Positions 1 to 11,807 of a stretch of 64,000 nt of DNA are shown one piece after another. The position numbers were made by a program, and so were the translations under genes. The notes below the pieces were generated by a model. That model saw nothing but the letters and a program-made list of their open reading frames with translations. It ran no database searches and was not told the origin of the DNA. The DNA is from Tamarix chinensis (taxonomy: Eukaryota; Streptophyta; Magnoliopsida; Caryophyllales; Tamaricaceae): assembly GCA_030549775.1 (NCBI GenBank), contig CM060177.1:68501638-68565637 (forward strand), read 5' to 3'. Within the stretch, counting starts at the first letter, position 1. Every line of letters begins with the position of its first letter.

Positions 1-1754
1 TGGCTCTACTAGGCTGCACCGAACTGATTTCGAGCCAAAATATGTGTTTTTTTATTATTAAGTATTGAATTGTGTGATTTATGATGATATAGATATGCTT
101 GTTAAGGTTTTATATGTTAAATCATGTGTAGAGAAAAATGGTTATATGATATGTATGGTAATTTACCTACGAGCTCAAATATTTTATTTTTATATATTAG
201 CTTTTTCAAGAAAAATTCTTAAATTAAATGAATGTCGTCTTTAAATTGGATAATCATGTTTAATTATGATCTCAAGTGAGTTTTGGTCATTTATGATCTA
301 ATGTGCCTAAAATTAAATAATTTGATCTAAGATTGCTTTAATGGATTTATTAGGTTGACCATAGTGTTGATTTCACTTACTTTGACTATTGACGTTTGGG
401 TGTACTTACGTATTTATAAATGAGTGAAAGTGGTTAAGTATAGAAAATTAATCTGTTTGCATATTATGTGATCTCATGGTCGCCTTAATAAAACACTAAT
501 ATTTAAAGTGAGAGACCTTGAGATTGGAAATGGTGGCAGTTTAGGGATCACTTCTCAAAAGATGTGGTTTAGCTCATAGATTGTTTTGGAATTTGTTGGT
601 GTGTCTTTGTACACTTGCTAGGCCCTAGATCATCCTCTACTTAACTCTTTGGACTTCTTAGAGGTTATGTATACTTGGAAATTTAGATATCCTTGTTAAT
701 AGGATATGGTGTTTCCTTTATATGCTGGTACAACTAGGGTATGTTAATGTCCTTAGATTGATAATTTGTAGGATACTATGTTTCCTTTGTGTGCCTGTAC
801 GACTAGAGTACCTTAGTGAATCCGGTTGGATATGATCTTCCTTTGAGTAGATAGTAATGTTGGTAATTTTTATTGGTTTGAATTGATATTAGATTGGTGG
901 GCACATGTTGCTTTCAAGCCCTACATGTGGTTGGCAATTTCCTTCATTGCAACCTATGTTTCGTAGTCTCCTTCTTTTCATACCTTTGGTGTTTTGGATT
1001 TTAGTAGTATATATGTTGAGTTTTTCAGATATACTATGCAAGTTGAGGAAATTGGGTTAAAAATTTTCTATGTCATTCCTTTGGGAAACACCCGTTGTAG
1101 GATTTGGTTGTTAAGTTTCATGTTATTTTTTAAGTGAAATGGTATGAGGACTATGTGGCCTTGGTGATATTATCAGGAATGGTTATTCTATTTGTTCATC
1201 ATATGTATATTTTATTATTTTTGTACCATATTCTCTAGTGATACCTTCTAGGTGTTCCATGTGACCTTTTCATACTTAATTTTTTATATTAGGTTGCTCA
1301 GCACTAGTATATATGAGTTTTTCTCATGGTGATTTTGCTATTCAATGGGAATTTGTGACTTTGCAAGATTTCTCATGAGTTTAGCATGAAGGCTAATATT
1401 TTTTCGAGTTAAGAATTAGGATTATCTAATATCCTATTCATTATCTTTTGATCTATATATCCCTCGATTCTTATTTTCCTTATGTATTTCTTTTCATTTG
1501 AATTTTTTAACTCCTTTTCATTGTTTTATTACTAGAACAATGTTAATGTGTAGTGTAATATCCTTATTATATCTCATAATTAAGTTATTAATTTAAGAGG
1601 AGTAACGTTTTAACCTTAGTACTTTGTATAGGAATAGTAGTGGAACCTGAACTTATACTAAGTGTGTTGGTAACAGTCTAAGTATAATGTTTTATCTTCA
1701 ATAATTAACTCTTTAAAATAAAATTTTTATGTGCCCCATCATGGTGGTAATACA
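1..1754 (+). mobile_element. possible degraded LTR tail, plus orientation
   Basis: The last 150 bases resemble, in order, the 3' end of the long LTRs found later in the window: an 'actaagtgtg-ttggtaac' stretch like the 'aagtgtggcggtaa' of S1 and S3, then a T-rich stretch, then an end 'ggtggtaataca' at 1754 like 'gggggtgttaca'. No 5' boundary, TATA box or target duplication is visible, and the conserved stem-loop is missing. It may be a very old copy that starts left of the window, or unrelated sequence. No coding potential is seen. Confidence 0.25.
701..838. repeat. two-copy 69-bp tandem repeat
   Basis: Two diverged copies at 701-769 and 770-838, each beginning 'aggata' and sharing 'tgtttccttt', 'tg-ctggtac/ctgtac' and 'gacta-agta-' in the same order. 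The copies differ at roughly one base in four, so the duplication is old. It lies within the possible LTR tail and may correspond to the internal tandem blocks of the better preserved LTRs. Confidence 0.6.
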
Positions 1755-4700
1755 TCCAAGTGGTATAGGGATTGAGTAAATATCGGCCCACCGAGATTAA
1801 GGGAGACCCCGGTGCTAGAATAAACTATATTATAGAGTCAAATACAAGATGAACATAATAATAACAATCCTTCCTTAGTAATACAATGGAAAATGAAGGG
1901 AAGTACAGTAAAAGGTTGGTAAAATGAATATTAAGGACAAGGTGATTGAAATGACAATAACCAATCAATTTGAGATACATTGGTAGTGTGAGAAACTATT
2001 AGGATTAAGGACTATATAGAGGGGAGTCTCATTTCATATAATATTTTGACACTATAAAAACTATAATATATCATTTCCTATAGGGTATCAATACTCATCT
2101 ACTTATTTGACTTCACTCAATGTGAAACATACTCTCAAGTCATCTTTATCTCTAAACATGAGCCTTGGTAATGTTACATAGTGATCTTCCTAATGTTAGT
2201 GTCCAAGCCTAAATACATATCTATGGAAACCCTGACACCATTTTGATATGATCCACGAAACTTATATTGGTAATGCTACATAGTGTTGTGTATGTGATAA
2301 ATGTTGTAAATATTCAATATACATGAACAAGTAAACCATTAAAGTGAAATACTTTGTCAAACATGAACAATGCTACAATGTTTCAAGTATTAAAGCAATA
2401 GTATCCATTCAATCTACCCCACAAATGGAATCAAATCATGTTGGACTCCATAACAACTAAACAAAGTTTGAAATGAATAAGGGGAAAGAGGGTAGGAAAT
2501 TGGAGAATAAGGGGCTATGAACAACCCACTCTAGCTTGTAAATCCTTGATCTTTCTCCTCCATACAGAGTTGCTCTAAACTTTACTCTGTTTTTGCTTCA
2601 AAGTTCTAATTTTCCTCCCATTTACTTTTTATTTAATCCTCATTTGCTTAAACAAGAATTAGGGTGGAGGTAAATAATAAACTTGTCATTTGAGAGGAAA
2701 AATATATTGGTCTATTAGACCTACTAGATTTAAGGGAATATGTGCTTTCCTCCAGTTTCTCCATGGTCATTAATTATTATTTTGTGATTTTTTGAAAGTT
2801 TCAATTGTGGGTTCAACTATATAATATGTTCATTCATCCTATAGGATACATCATTAAATTTTCATGTTGAGGTGCTTCACTCCATAAGATACCCTAAAGA
2901 AACCATAGTTATCTTTCTTCATGAATACAAAAATAATCATAAGCAAGCCACAAAACACTAAGTTTAGGTCATTTATGACACAAATGCCTATTTTCTATTC
3001 CTTGAATGGTTTAAGTCTATATAGTATGAAAGGTTGGAAAAAATATGCATTCTATACTCTTATGGGTATGAAAAACATAGAAAAATGTCCCTTAAAATAG
3101 GGTAAAATTATGCACTCTTTGAGTGTTACCAACTCTACAATACTTAAATGTTGCTCACCTCGACAAACCTTATATCAATATCTTTTATGAAATAAACTAT
3201 CACTTATTCCTTATGTTCTCAAAGTGTGACTCTTAGCCTTCCACAAAGTAAAGAAATAGATTGGGAGACTTAAGGATGGAAACTAGCAACTTATTAAAAG
3301 GGAAGGAAATAATACCCTTCTGTGTGAGTGTGAACTAATGCTAGCTTATTCTCAAAGTATGAAATAAGAATTACTTATACCTAATCAAACATAAATACCC
3401 TCAATTCTAATATCTCCCTAATTCAATAAAAGAGTATATATATCATATTTTTTTTACTCTTTATTCACCTCAATCTAAACATGATTAAAACAACATTTTC
3501 CCTAATTTAGCCAAGTTAGATTAAAAATTAATCAAACCATATTTTAAAACATTCACTCCATTAACCTGAATTCTATTCATCTAGGTTAATTTTTGAAGTA
3601 TTCCCACTTTAATTCACTCAAATCCAAATTAACCACAAGTGTTGGAGGCTAGACATTTTTGGATGCTTGTTCATATTAGTTAAAGCAACCTATATGGTAA
3701 GATTTATTTTTAAATCAAATTCCTTATATGCATAGTATCTTTAGATCAAGTATAAATATAGGTTTCATATACAAATCACTTTTTATTACACTATAGTATC
3801 TATTTTAGAAAATCCTTTGGTATAATTTTTACCTTAGACTATTGTTTAACATAGGTGTATTCACAGGTCTTATGCAAGCACCCTTGGTTACTAATTGTTG
3901 TAGATATAGGAGTTATTAATATACCAACTATCATTGCTAGGATCTTCATACCATAGTAAGGAAACACGAACCCCCAAATCTTATTACAAGCCATATCCTA
4001 TGAGGTTGATTACATTCAAAGTTTTTGCCCACTTATCACTTACCACTAACCTACAAATTTGGTCATTTAATTCCTATCCCCTAACCTAGTTAGCCATGGG
4101 TGAAATTAAGCTAAGGTCGCATAGGTGGTCATGCTCTTTTATTTTTAGTTGGGTAAACCTTCTATTACAACATTTTCTCATATTATGACATAGAGACCTT
4201 TTATATGATTCAATAAGTTTCAATTCAAAGGGATTTTTTGTATCTATATCTATCTCACTTATGGTGGATACTTCTAAAAAATTTAAATCTAATACATAGA
4301 GGACATAACATATAGTTTTATTGAGATCTATAAAGTTTCAACTCTTTTAGGTTTCTTAATTTCATTGCTTTAGATATGGTCTAAAAATGGAGTGCATATT
4401 TTGATTAACGATCAAATTTTTCATGGATTGATAAAGTTTCAACAACTCTTTCAATAGAGAATAGTTTTCAAAACTAATTTTGAATGTGGATCTTTGATAG
4501 AACTATTATTGAAGTTTTTTTATAACAATTTTCCATCAAAATAATTATTCAAACTTCTCCCTCACTCTCTTTTTTCTATTGTCTTGGATTTGTTATGATG
4601 GTTATAAGAGTATTACAAAACTTTAACATTAAGCACTTCAATAATAGTTCAAAATCATTATTGAAATTTTAAAATAACTATTATTAAAGCATCTTTCTAT

Positions 4701-4914
4701 AACATTGCACCTTAACAACACCAAAGTTAGGTTTCATAGTGAATGTAGAAACACTCATAAGCTAGACATAAAACATAGAGTTCAAGTCATTTAGGATGCA
4801 AGTTCCTATTTTCTCTCACTAGGAGATTGTAATACCATAGGGTGGAAATTTTTGGGAAGAAGCCACACTTTTCAGCCTTCTAGCTATAAATATACTTACT
4901 CTACAACCTTCTTG

Positions 4915-4970
<56 letters not shown>

Positions 4971-4973
4971 GTA
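4915..4973. repeat. (AT)n microsatellite
   Basis: A nearly pure AT dinucleotide run, interrupted only by two GT steps near its right end. Confidence 0.95.
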
Positions 4974-5662
4974 TGTGCACCTTTTCTTTAATTTTTTTTC
5001 AAAGGTTAAATGAGATTGTATTGAAAGATTAATTGAGGAAGTTTAAGAGTTGAATGTGTAGACCATGTTTAAATTGGCATGTATTAAATGTCAAATTCAT
5101 TGTAACGAAAGCCATATTTGAAGGAATGTTTTAATATTTACACATTGTAATGGAAACCATCCATTAGGATCTATTAATAGAGCAAGTAGATTGATGATGA
5201 AATGCTTGAGAAGTGATTCTAAAACACACATACAAAAAAGAAAGCATGTTAAAGAGAAGTGATTATTTCAATTAAAAGCATCAAAAACTACTTTTAGTTT
5301 TTGATGAATAAAATGGTGAGAACTAATTGAGATGACATTTTAGTAGGTTGTTTCTACTTCCAAGGGATTTAAATCCAATGGCATTTATGTTATTCTGAGA
5401 TCTCTAGTTTGATAAATTTTGCTGAGATTTCTTTCCGTTAAAATTTTATGTAGTGTGTTATTGGTGTTCCAATGATGATTATTGATGACTCTATGTTGAG
5501 TTCCAAGTTCTAATAATAATGAAAAAACATGAGTTCCTTTCTGTGTTATATGTTGACATATTATAATTCTAAATATGTTAGAAAGAATAGAATAAAGGAT
5601 TGATGATACATGAAGATCCTGAAACTTAGAGAAGTAATAAGGTTAAGTGTCTTTATATGAGA

Positions 5663-5711
5663 TAATTTAAGCACCATAAGTTTATTATTTAAGTAATTTA
5701 AGCACCATAAG
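5663..5711. repeat. 18-bp direct repeat at 31-bp spacing
   Basis: The sequence TAATTTAAGCACCATAAG occurs exactly at 5663-5680 and 5694-5711. Nothing else in the neighbourhood is duplicated, so this is a small local duplication or a transposon footprint. Confidence 0.85.
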
Positions 5712-6921
5712 CTAAATATGTTTTTAATATGTTTTTGGACTTCGGTTTCAAAATAAAAATAAATGTGTGTTTTATATGAGTTCCTTATAGTAACAGGTGA
5801 AGTTTGATTAATCAAAAAAGGTTTCGATGACAGGAAAATAAATTTATGTTATATGTTTTATTATTTTATTATAATTATTTGTCCTATATTGATTTGACAT
5901 TGTTTCCCACGATTACTACTTCAAAGAAAGTGTTAAAAGATAGGTGAGTAGATCAAGTATCTTTATCTTTTGAAAATTAGAATCTAAGTTTACTTGGTTT
6001 ACCAATTTTATTAAGCTAAATCATATCTTTTCATATGTTATAATTTTACTATTTTATGTCACATTTTAAGAAAAAATTTCACTAATTAATTCCAAAATTA
6101 ACTCAGTAAATTCAAGACCCAATTATCTAATCTTATCATGAAATTTTACTCAGAGATAACAATTATTAATTTCAAGTTTTCAAGTGGTTAACATGCACCA
6201 CACATTTTCCACTTAATAATTAAATCATATAAATCTAATAGTTTTTTTAAGAGAAGAAAATTGTGAAAGAATTGTGTTGAAAAAAAAAAGAATAGTTTTT
6301 TCCATGAGTGAACATTCATGGTGAACTTATTTGAACAAAAACTAATTTTATTTCTTTATTTGTTTCTTAATACATTTCTTATTTTTAATCTTAGTTGATT
6401 TGTAATCATACTAATTATGGAGAAGATATCATCTTAGCAAGTATAAGAGTTTAAATTTGTTTGTATCCCTTTAGAGTTAAGGTGGGGTTGGCAACTAGAC
6501 TTAGGACAATGTGAGTTTGAGAGTTCAAATCCATTGTACTCTTTATATTTGAATTCTTTAAGAAATAAGAGGGATTAAATTAGGATTATAGATACATGTT
6601 ATTTAAGAGAGGAGCATCTCCCAAGCAGCCAAACCATATAATATTTTGTACTGATTTCATTATTATTTAACTTCACAAGAAACCATACAAGTAATGTTAC
6701 ACGAAACACCATCAAATATAATAGAAATAACGGATTCCTTCATACAAGTTATCACTTGATTAATTCCAATGAATCCACATATTGAGCTCACTCTATATTA
6801 ACAAGTAGATTTAATTTATATCTCTCTTTATTTCAAAATTTTTAAATTTTCAATACTCAATTAAACTACCTCCTCTTCTTTAGATTTTTACTTATAAATA
6901 TATTCCACTAAATCTTATAAG

Positions 6922-6932
6922 TGGTATCATAG
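6922..6932 (+). other. copia primer-binding site (initiator tRNA-Met type)
   Basis: TGGTATCATAG matches the plant copia primer-binding site TGGTATCAGAG at 10 of 11 positions. It is preceded by 'cttataag', compatible with an LTR end in TA (mutated CA) two bases upstream. A plus-strand copia coding fossil lies downstream at 13400-16073, so this is probably its 5' LTR boundary. S1 inserted only a few bases downstream and separated it from the rest of the element. Confidence 0.5.
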
Positions 6933-7428
6933 TAGGTAATTGTAACACCCCCAAATTTGCCACTGAAAAATTTCGTTTAAGTTGAAAGGTTTAACAGAAG
7001 CGGAAGATTTAAAACCGTAAACTTGGGGGTATTACCGCCACACTTAGTACCGGACCGGTTCACTCATACCGTCCCGATACTAAGTGCTAAGGATAAATCA
7101 AACCATCGTTAATAAGAACCATCCAAAAACATAAGTTCATAGCCATCATAAATCATTCAAGAAACAAGAGTCGACCACAGACAGTGTATCGTTTAAGATT
7201 ACAGCTTAGGAGTTCCACTCCAAAATACGAACATAATACAAATACGGTAAACTCAAGGTAGATAGAAACTAGGATAGTAAGAGAGTCCGGCGAACTCGCT
7301 CTCGGCCCCAACCAGGACAGGCTCAATACTCGGCCCCATCCGATGCCTCGTAGGTATCGTAGGCATCGAAGACATGATCTCCTACCTACACAAGGTCAGA
7401 TGGGTCTTCTGCTTGTGGGAATGAGCAG

Positions 7429-7445
7429 CACCCATGAAATGGGTG
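7429..7445. other. short hairpin next to the LTR stem-loop (S1)
   Basis: CACCCAT and ATGGGTG form a perfect 7-bp stem with a 3-base loop, one base away from the conserved stem-loop at 7447. The same place in S2, S3 and S4 keeps only part of this stem, so it is less conserved than its neighbour. Confidence 0.6.
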
Positions 7446-7446
7446 A

Positions 7447-7465
7447 TCAGTACGCTACGTACTGA
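7447..7465. promoter_or_regulatory. conserved LTR stem-loop (S1 copy)
   Basis: TCAGTACGCTACGTACTGA: 7-bp perfect arms around a 5-base loop GCTAC. Versions of this sit at the same relative place, near the 3' end, in S2, S3, S4, S5, S6, S8 and the 5' LTR of S9. Function unknown. It could be a structured RNA element, a protein site or a remnant of selection in the parent retrotransposon. Confidence 0.8.
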
Positions 7466-7648
7466 GTAAGTTAACAGACGAGCTAAGACAAATATAAAGT
7501 ACAATATAATATGCAAGGTACAACATACAGGGGACATGAAATAACACGGAGGGTGCAAGTCAGCAATGGCCTACTCGGACCTCTTCTCTCATAACTTTAT
7601 AATTAACCATTTCGCATTACAACTTCATTAGCTCATGTGAGTACGGGA

Positions 7649-8003
7649 ACCCCACTATTATAGCCGGTGGATCGGTCACTAATAGGGCAGAACGCTCCTA
7701 ACCACTATTATATGCCGGTGGATCGGTCTCCAGGGCACAACGCTCCTGGCCACTATTATGCCGGTGGATCGGTCTGGTCCCGACTCTCATGGTGTTCCAC
7801 TGTAAGTATATAGTATCTTCCCCATGATTTAATTACAACATACTGTTTGTTTTGTTGAGCTCGGGATCCCCCACTATTATAGCCGGTGGATCGGTCACGT
7901 ATAGGGCAGAACGCACCTAACCACTATTTTATGCCGGTGGATCGGTCTCCAGGGCACCCCGGCACCTGGCCACTATTATGCCGGTGGATCGGTCTGGGCT
8001 CGG
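7649..8003 (-). repeat. two blocks of three CCGGTGG repeats (S1)
   Basis: Each block has three units of about 48-52 bp built on 'ccactattat-a-gccggtggatcggtc' and a variable 'gggcagaacgctcct' part. The first block is at 7649-7778 and the second at 7868-8003. They are separated by 'catggtgttccactgtaagta', which recurs between the blocks in the other subfamily A LTRs. The two-by-three layout shows that a triplet block was duplicated as a whole before these copies spread. Confidence 0.9.
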
Positions 8004-9282
8004 CTCAACAATCTTTCACTTTACATGATTAGTGTCTTATCCGTGTTTTATTAGATATCGTTCCACCCTTAACATGCATGCCAACGACGTACTACCACTG
8101 CCTCTCAAGCGGGCCCGTCTCATATGTTGAGACACTCACCCTTTTCTCACACTCGACATCCATCCCTCGTGGACTTAGGTATAGTGGTATATAGTAAGGT
8201 GCGATCTCCAAGAACATAGGCTACCCCAACACATAAGATATCGACTCTGTATGTCTTCATCCCTCTAGGGCTCCTCCTTGGAAAACCCTAATTTGGGCCT
8301 ATATGGCCCAACTCTTTCTTACTCATCCTAACTTTACTTTGTTCCTTGTCTTGCATCCCGTCTCTACTCTGAAATTCCCAAACATATATCCCTTTATTCC
8401 CCAACTCCGCATGTGACCGCCAAACCCTAGTTGGCCACACCAAACCCTAGCACTTTACTTCCTCCTCAAGTAACCTCCCTCTTTCACCCCAAAATCTCTT
8501 CTCTCATTTAGAAACCCCCGCTCATCTTTTATATAAGTGAGTCCTCGCTCTCAACTCTATACTCCATCCCTCCTTGATCACATTTACCCTTGTACCCTTA
8601 AATTTGCTCATTCCTCCCAAAAACCCTAATTTGGTCCTTTAGACACCCTTACATTGACCCACGTGAAATTTTGCACCCCAAATCTCCAATGGACCCGTAA
8701 CTTTAACATTATCTTATTTGCTTCTTAAATTAACTTTCCTTACGTAAGATTCATTCCCATGCATAATTTAAATACTCCATGCAGACTCTCCAACACCTAC
8801 TTACACCCAAACCCTGATAAGGTCTCTTATGCACCAACTTATGTACTACTTTTCGTATTAAGTCTCCAATCATCCCAAGACTCTCCCAAGCTCTTACTTA
8901 CAACCCAAATCAACTTCTCATACGTAAGAATCATGCCCATGCAAGGTCTAGTTTCCCCCATGCAACTTCTCCACATCCACTTTCCCGTTGTTCTTTTAGT
9001 ATCATTTTCATGCTACTCAAAACCCTAGCATGCATTTCCTAGAGGGCCATAACAAGTCACATCATCAACATCCATATCAAAAATGGGACATGCCATACAC
9101 GTATAATATAAGGCACACACAACATACCTCATGATCCATGCTGCGCTACACAAAACAGGTTACTCATAACACAGGCATAATACACATCAACATGGCATAC
9201 TCATCATTCATCAATATGGCATACTCATCATTCATCAACACATAATATTACACATAGCACAAGGCCATAGCTTCGTCCTTAC

Positions 9283-9344
9283 CTAGTTAGGCACCGAGCT
9301 TGGAGCACGCTCCTCTAGCTCCTTAGGGTTCGGATCGGGGTCAC
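9283..9344 (-). other. 62-nt exon-like conserved block (S1)
   Basis: Read on the minus strand, a pyrimidine-rich stretch (TTTTTCCCCTTTTC) leads to ATAG, then a 62-nt block with GGAGCGTGCTCC (9302-9313), then CTAG followed by GTAAGGAC. The block has acceptor-like and donor-like flanks. The same block, 61-65 nt long, is present in S2, S3, S4 and S5. It may be an exon of the LTR-driven transcript, but it lies inside the LTR and no splicing has been shown. Confidence 0.6.
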
Positions 9345-9929
9345 CTATGAAAAGGGGAAAAACTAAGTATTAGCTCCCTTCAAAGTACCGTCATCCCTTA
9401 GTCTGGTTAGGATTAGGGTTTATATCGCTAAAGTGGGTATTATACAAAAACCAGGGTTTTTATCTTAAAGTTAGTGTATTAGCCATTACTAGTCAAAATG
9501 TATTTATTTTTTTTACACTAATTGTTACCCTCTTATTTGTTAAACTCATTAGTCCTAATCTTGTAGTAATAGGGTTGACGCTAACTAAAGGATAATAGTG
9601 ATAGTAGTAATAATAGTAAGAGCTAATAATAGTACCCTAGTGATGAGGTTTAGGGTTAAAGTATTTAGGGCAACATTAAGTGGTATGGTAAGAAGGCTCA
9701 AGTATCTTTCTTAGTTAACAATCACATGATATTTACTAACTTTGAGTTAATTCACATGGATAAGACAAAAGTAGTTTTATTGTTAACCTAAAGGATAAGG
9801 TGTTAAGTAGGGTAATAATAATAACAATAATAGTAGTAGTACTAATGATGATGGTAATATTAGTAATTATAACAATAACAACAACCCAGTATGGTTAAGT
9901 ATTAATAATGACTTTAGTAAGGTAATAGA

Positions 9930-10169
9930 GATAATAATAATAATAATAATAATAATAATAGTAATAATAATAATAGGGTTGTTAATGATAACAAAACTAA
10001 AGTTGAGTTTAATAGAAGTTAGGGTTCCAAGGTATGTTAGTATGGTAAAAATGGTAACTTTAATATCAGAAGTCACAATATTAGAAATGATAATAATAAT
10101 AATAAGAGTAATAATAATAATAATAATAATAACAATAATAATAATAAAATAATAATAATAATAATAAGC
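9930..10169. repeat. (TAA)n microsatellites (S1)
   Basis: Two AAT/TAA runs, about 9930-9976 and 10088-10169, with sparse interruptions. Subfamily A LTRs have such runs at the same place, between the GC-rich leader and the exon-like block. Small isoleucine-rich frames here are artefacts of the repeat. Confidence 0.9.
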
Positions 10170-10794
10170 ATAATGGTATCAATATTAGCTAACTTAGTAA
10201 TACTTATATGGAAATAAAGTTTAAGTCTTGGGATGAGTGGAAGACCACCTGAGGACGGTGGTGGTCCGGTGGCGGCACGAGGCGGCGGTAATGGAGGAGG
10301 AGAAGAGAGAAAAGGTGGGGAAAGTGGTTAGATGGGAGGAGGAAAAAGGAAGCTAAGTGTGGGGGAGGAGACAGCAGGGAGAGGGGAGTGGAATGAGGGT
10401 GGTGGCGTGAGCAGGGAGGCGGCGCGCGGCGGCGGACGCGGTGGTCGAGGGAGGAGGAAGGTGGTGGAAATGGTGGAGGCTGGTGGAGAAGGGAGCAGGG
10501 GGTAAGGAGGGTATGGGCAGGTAGGGGAGGACCTGCTGGTCACTTTGGAAGGTGGAGCAGGGGTTAATTACGACGGAGGTGGTGGCAGCGGGCGGCGCAA
10601 GGCGGTGGTGGTGTTTTTCGAGGTGGCACCTTCGCACAAATGTGGTGGCTCGTGCGGGGAAGGAACGGAGGCAGCGACGGTTTGGCTGCGTGGAGGGTGG
10701 TGCAAGGAAGGTTTTGGTGTGTGGAGGTGGTCGCGGCGGCTGCTAGAGGCAGCGGAAAGGGCGTCTGATCTGGCGGCAGCGAGGTAGGGTTTCG

Positions 10795-10818
10795 GCAAGG
10801 TCCAAGGGAAGGACTTGC
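10795..10818 (-). promoter_or_regulatory. conserved cap-proximal inverted repeat (S1)
   Basis: On the minus strand GCAAGTCC and GGACCTTGC form an imperfect stem, starting about 22 bases after the TATA box, where transcription would begin. S3 has the same arms at the same distance (37106-37130). It may mark the 5' end of the transcript, that is the start of R. Confidence 0.5.
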
Positions 10819-10839
10819 CCTGGGCCATTCGGGGAGGGG

Positions 10840-10847
10840 TATTTATA
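10840..10847 (-). promoter_or_regulatory. TATA box of S1
   Basis: TATAAATA on the minus strand within CTATAAATACCCC. S3 has the identical core in the same setting and S4 a close match, which fixes the transcription direction of these LTRs. Confidence 0.75.
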
Positions 10848-11807
10848 GGTGATTGAGGTGGGGAAAACGACGAATAGGAGAGGAATGGCACGCGGGGGCA
10901 GGCACGGCAGGCTGCCGTTTGGCGGTGGCAGCCGGTCGCAGGTCTGTGGCTTGCAGGCCTGTTTGGCTGTGTGCGAAAAAAGGAAAGAAAATCAAGACGT
11001 GTAAGGGCCAGGAGGGTTTTGCTGGGTTGATTCGGGAACGAAAGGGACGGAAATGGCAGAAGAAGGACGGCCGGACGGCAGGCCAAGTCAGCGGCGGCAG
11101 GCGCGAGTTGCAGGCCTGCACGAGGAAGAAGACGACGGGCGGGGTAGGTTGGACCGGCGGTCCAGGGAAGAAAAGAGAGGGGAAGAAACCGACCGGTCGG
11201 CAACGGTTATAACCTTCATAAACTCGACGCGTTGTTTCATCATTCAGGAGGTCGAGACGCAGCGTTGAGTCGTTGGCTGGCAACGACTATAAGGTTCATA
11301 ATCGCGACGCAACGCTTCACCGTCCTCGAGGTTAAAACGCGTCGTTGCGGCATCAGCGATGAGGGCCAGCGCGCAGCGCTGGGCCGTGGGAGGGAGAAGA
11401 AGGGAGTTTGGGCCGGCGAGGCCCAACTCCGGCGAGAAGGTAGGAAAAGGAGAAAAAGAAGGAAAAGAAAAAGGGAAAAAGGGAAAGAAAAGGATATATT
11501 TACGGTTTTGGATTTTACATGAATGATTTAGAATATTTTTGGGCCAATTAGAGTATTAGCATTTATAAAATATTAAATAAATCCCGTTTTTACCTATTCT
11601 AGACTATTTTAGATAAATTTCCTTAATCCTCCATACTAATTAGGAAAATACCCAAATTTCTTCCAATTAAATTCTTTATTATTTTCCTCTTAATATACCT
11701 TAATTAACTCTCTACATTTTAATAATTAAATTTATATAATTAATTTTCCTAGTAATTCCTTATTTGGCCAAAATTTGGAAATTTGGGTTTTGGGGTATTT
11801 CAGTAAT

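Larger units (their letters stand above)
1755..6920. other. unassigned AT-rich sequence, probably old transposon debris
   Basis: No reading frame of useful length, no recognisable protein similarity and no clear element boundary is seen over about 5 kb. It contains an AT microsatellite near 4915-4973 and a short direct repeat at 5663-5711. The last few hundred bases before 6920 are probably the LTR of a copia element, because a copia-type primer-binding site follows at 6922, but I cannot place the LTR start. Confidence 0.5.
10240..11480 (-). promoter_or_regulatory. GC-rich U3/leader of S1
   Basis: This is the GC-rich part of S1, strongly pyrimidine-rich on the LTR sense strand. The TATA box lies in the middle. 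A 211-codon open frame (10568-11203, minus) spans the TATA box. Part of it aligns in the same frame with a 215-codon frame in S3, for instance around 'PINTP' and 'DALSAASS'. Because that frame crosses the promoter and the region is stop-poor from composition, I do not call it a gene. Confidence 0.7.
6941..11802 (-). mobile_element. S1: solo long LTR, subfamily A
   Basis: The unit starts TGTAACACCCCCAAAT and ends GGGGTATTTCA, with an exact 5-bp target duplication GTAAT at 6936-6940 and 11803-11807. The LTR sense is minus: a TATA box reads leftward at 10840-10847. No gag, pol, primer site or second LTR copy lies inside, so I read it as a solo LTR of 4862 bp left by recombination between two LTRs. 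From right to left it holds a GC-rich U3 and leader (11480-10240), trinucleotide microsatellites, an exon-like block (9283-9344), two CCGGTGG triplet blocks and a stem-loop (7447-7465). Related termini on S9 suggest a Tekay/Del-like gypsy parent. It sits just downstream of a copia primer-binding site. Confidence 0.85.

Noticed and set aside
6488..6540. tRNA-derived SINE head (B-box-like AGTTCAAATCC at 6522-6532)
   Set aside because: The A-box is unconvincing, no SINE tail or flanking duplication is seen, and the B-box match is short.
7200..7480. A structured RNA gene such as tRNA or snRNA around the stem-loop
   Set aside because: No tRNA boxes, no Pol III terminator pattern and no snRNA motifs; the stem-loop is part of the LTR.
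6941..11802. S1 and relatives as DNA transposons with terminal inverted repeats
   Set aside because: TG..CA ends, 5-bp duplications, a TATA-driven U3/R layout and the same termini on the S9 LTR fit solo LTRs better. The long inverted ends are kept as a finding.
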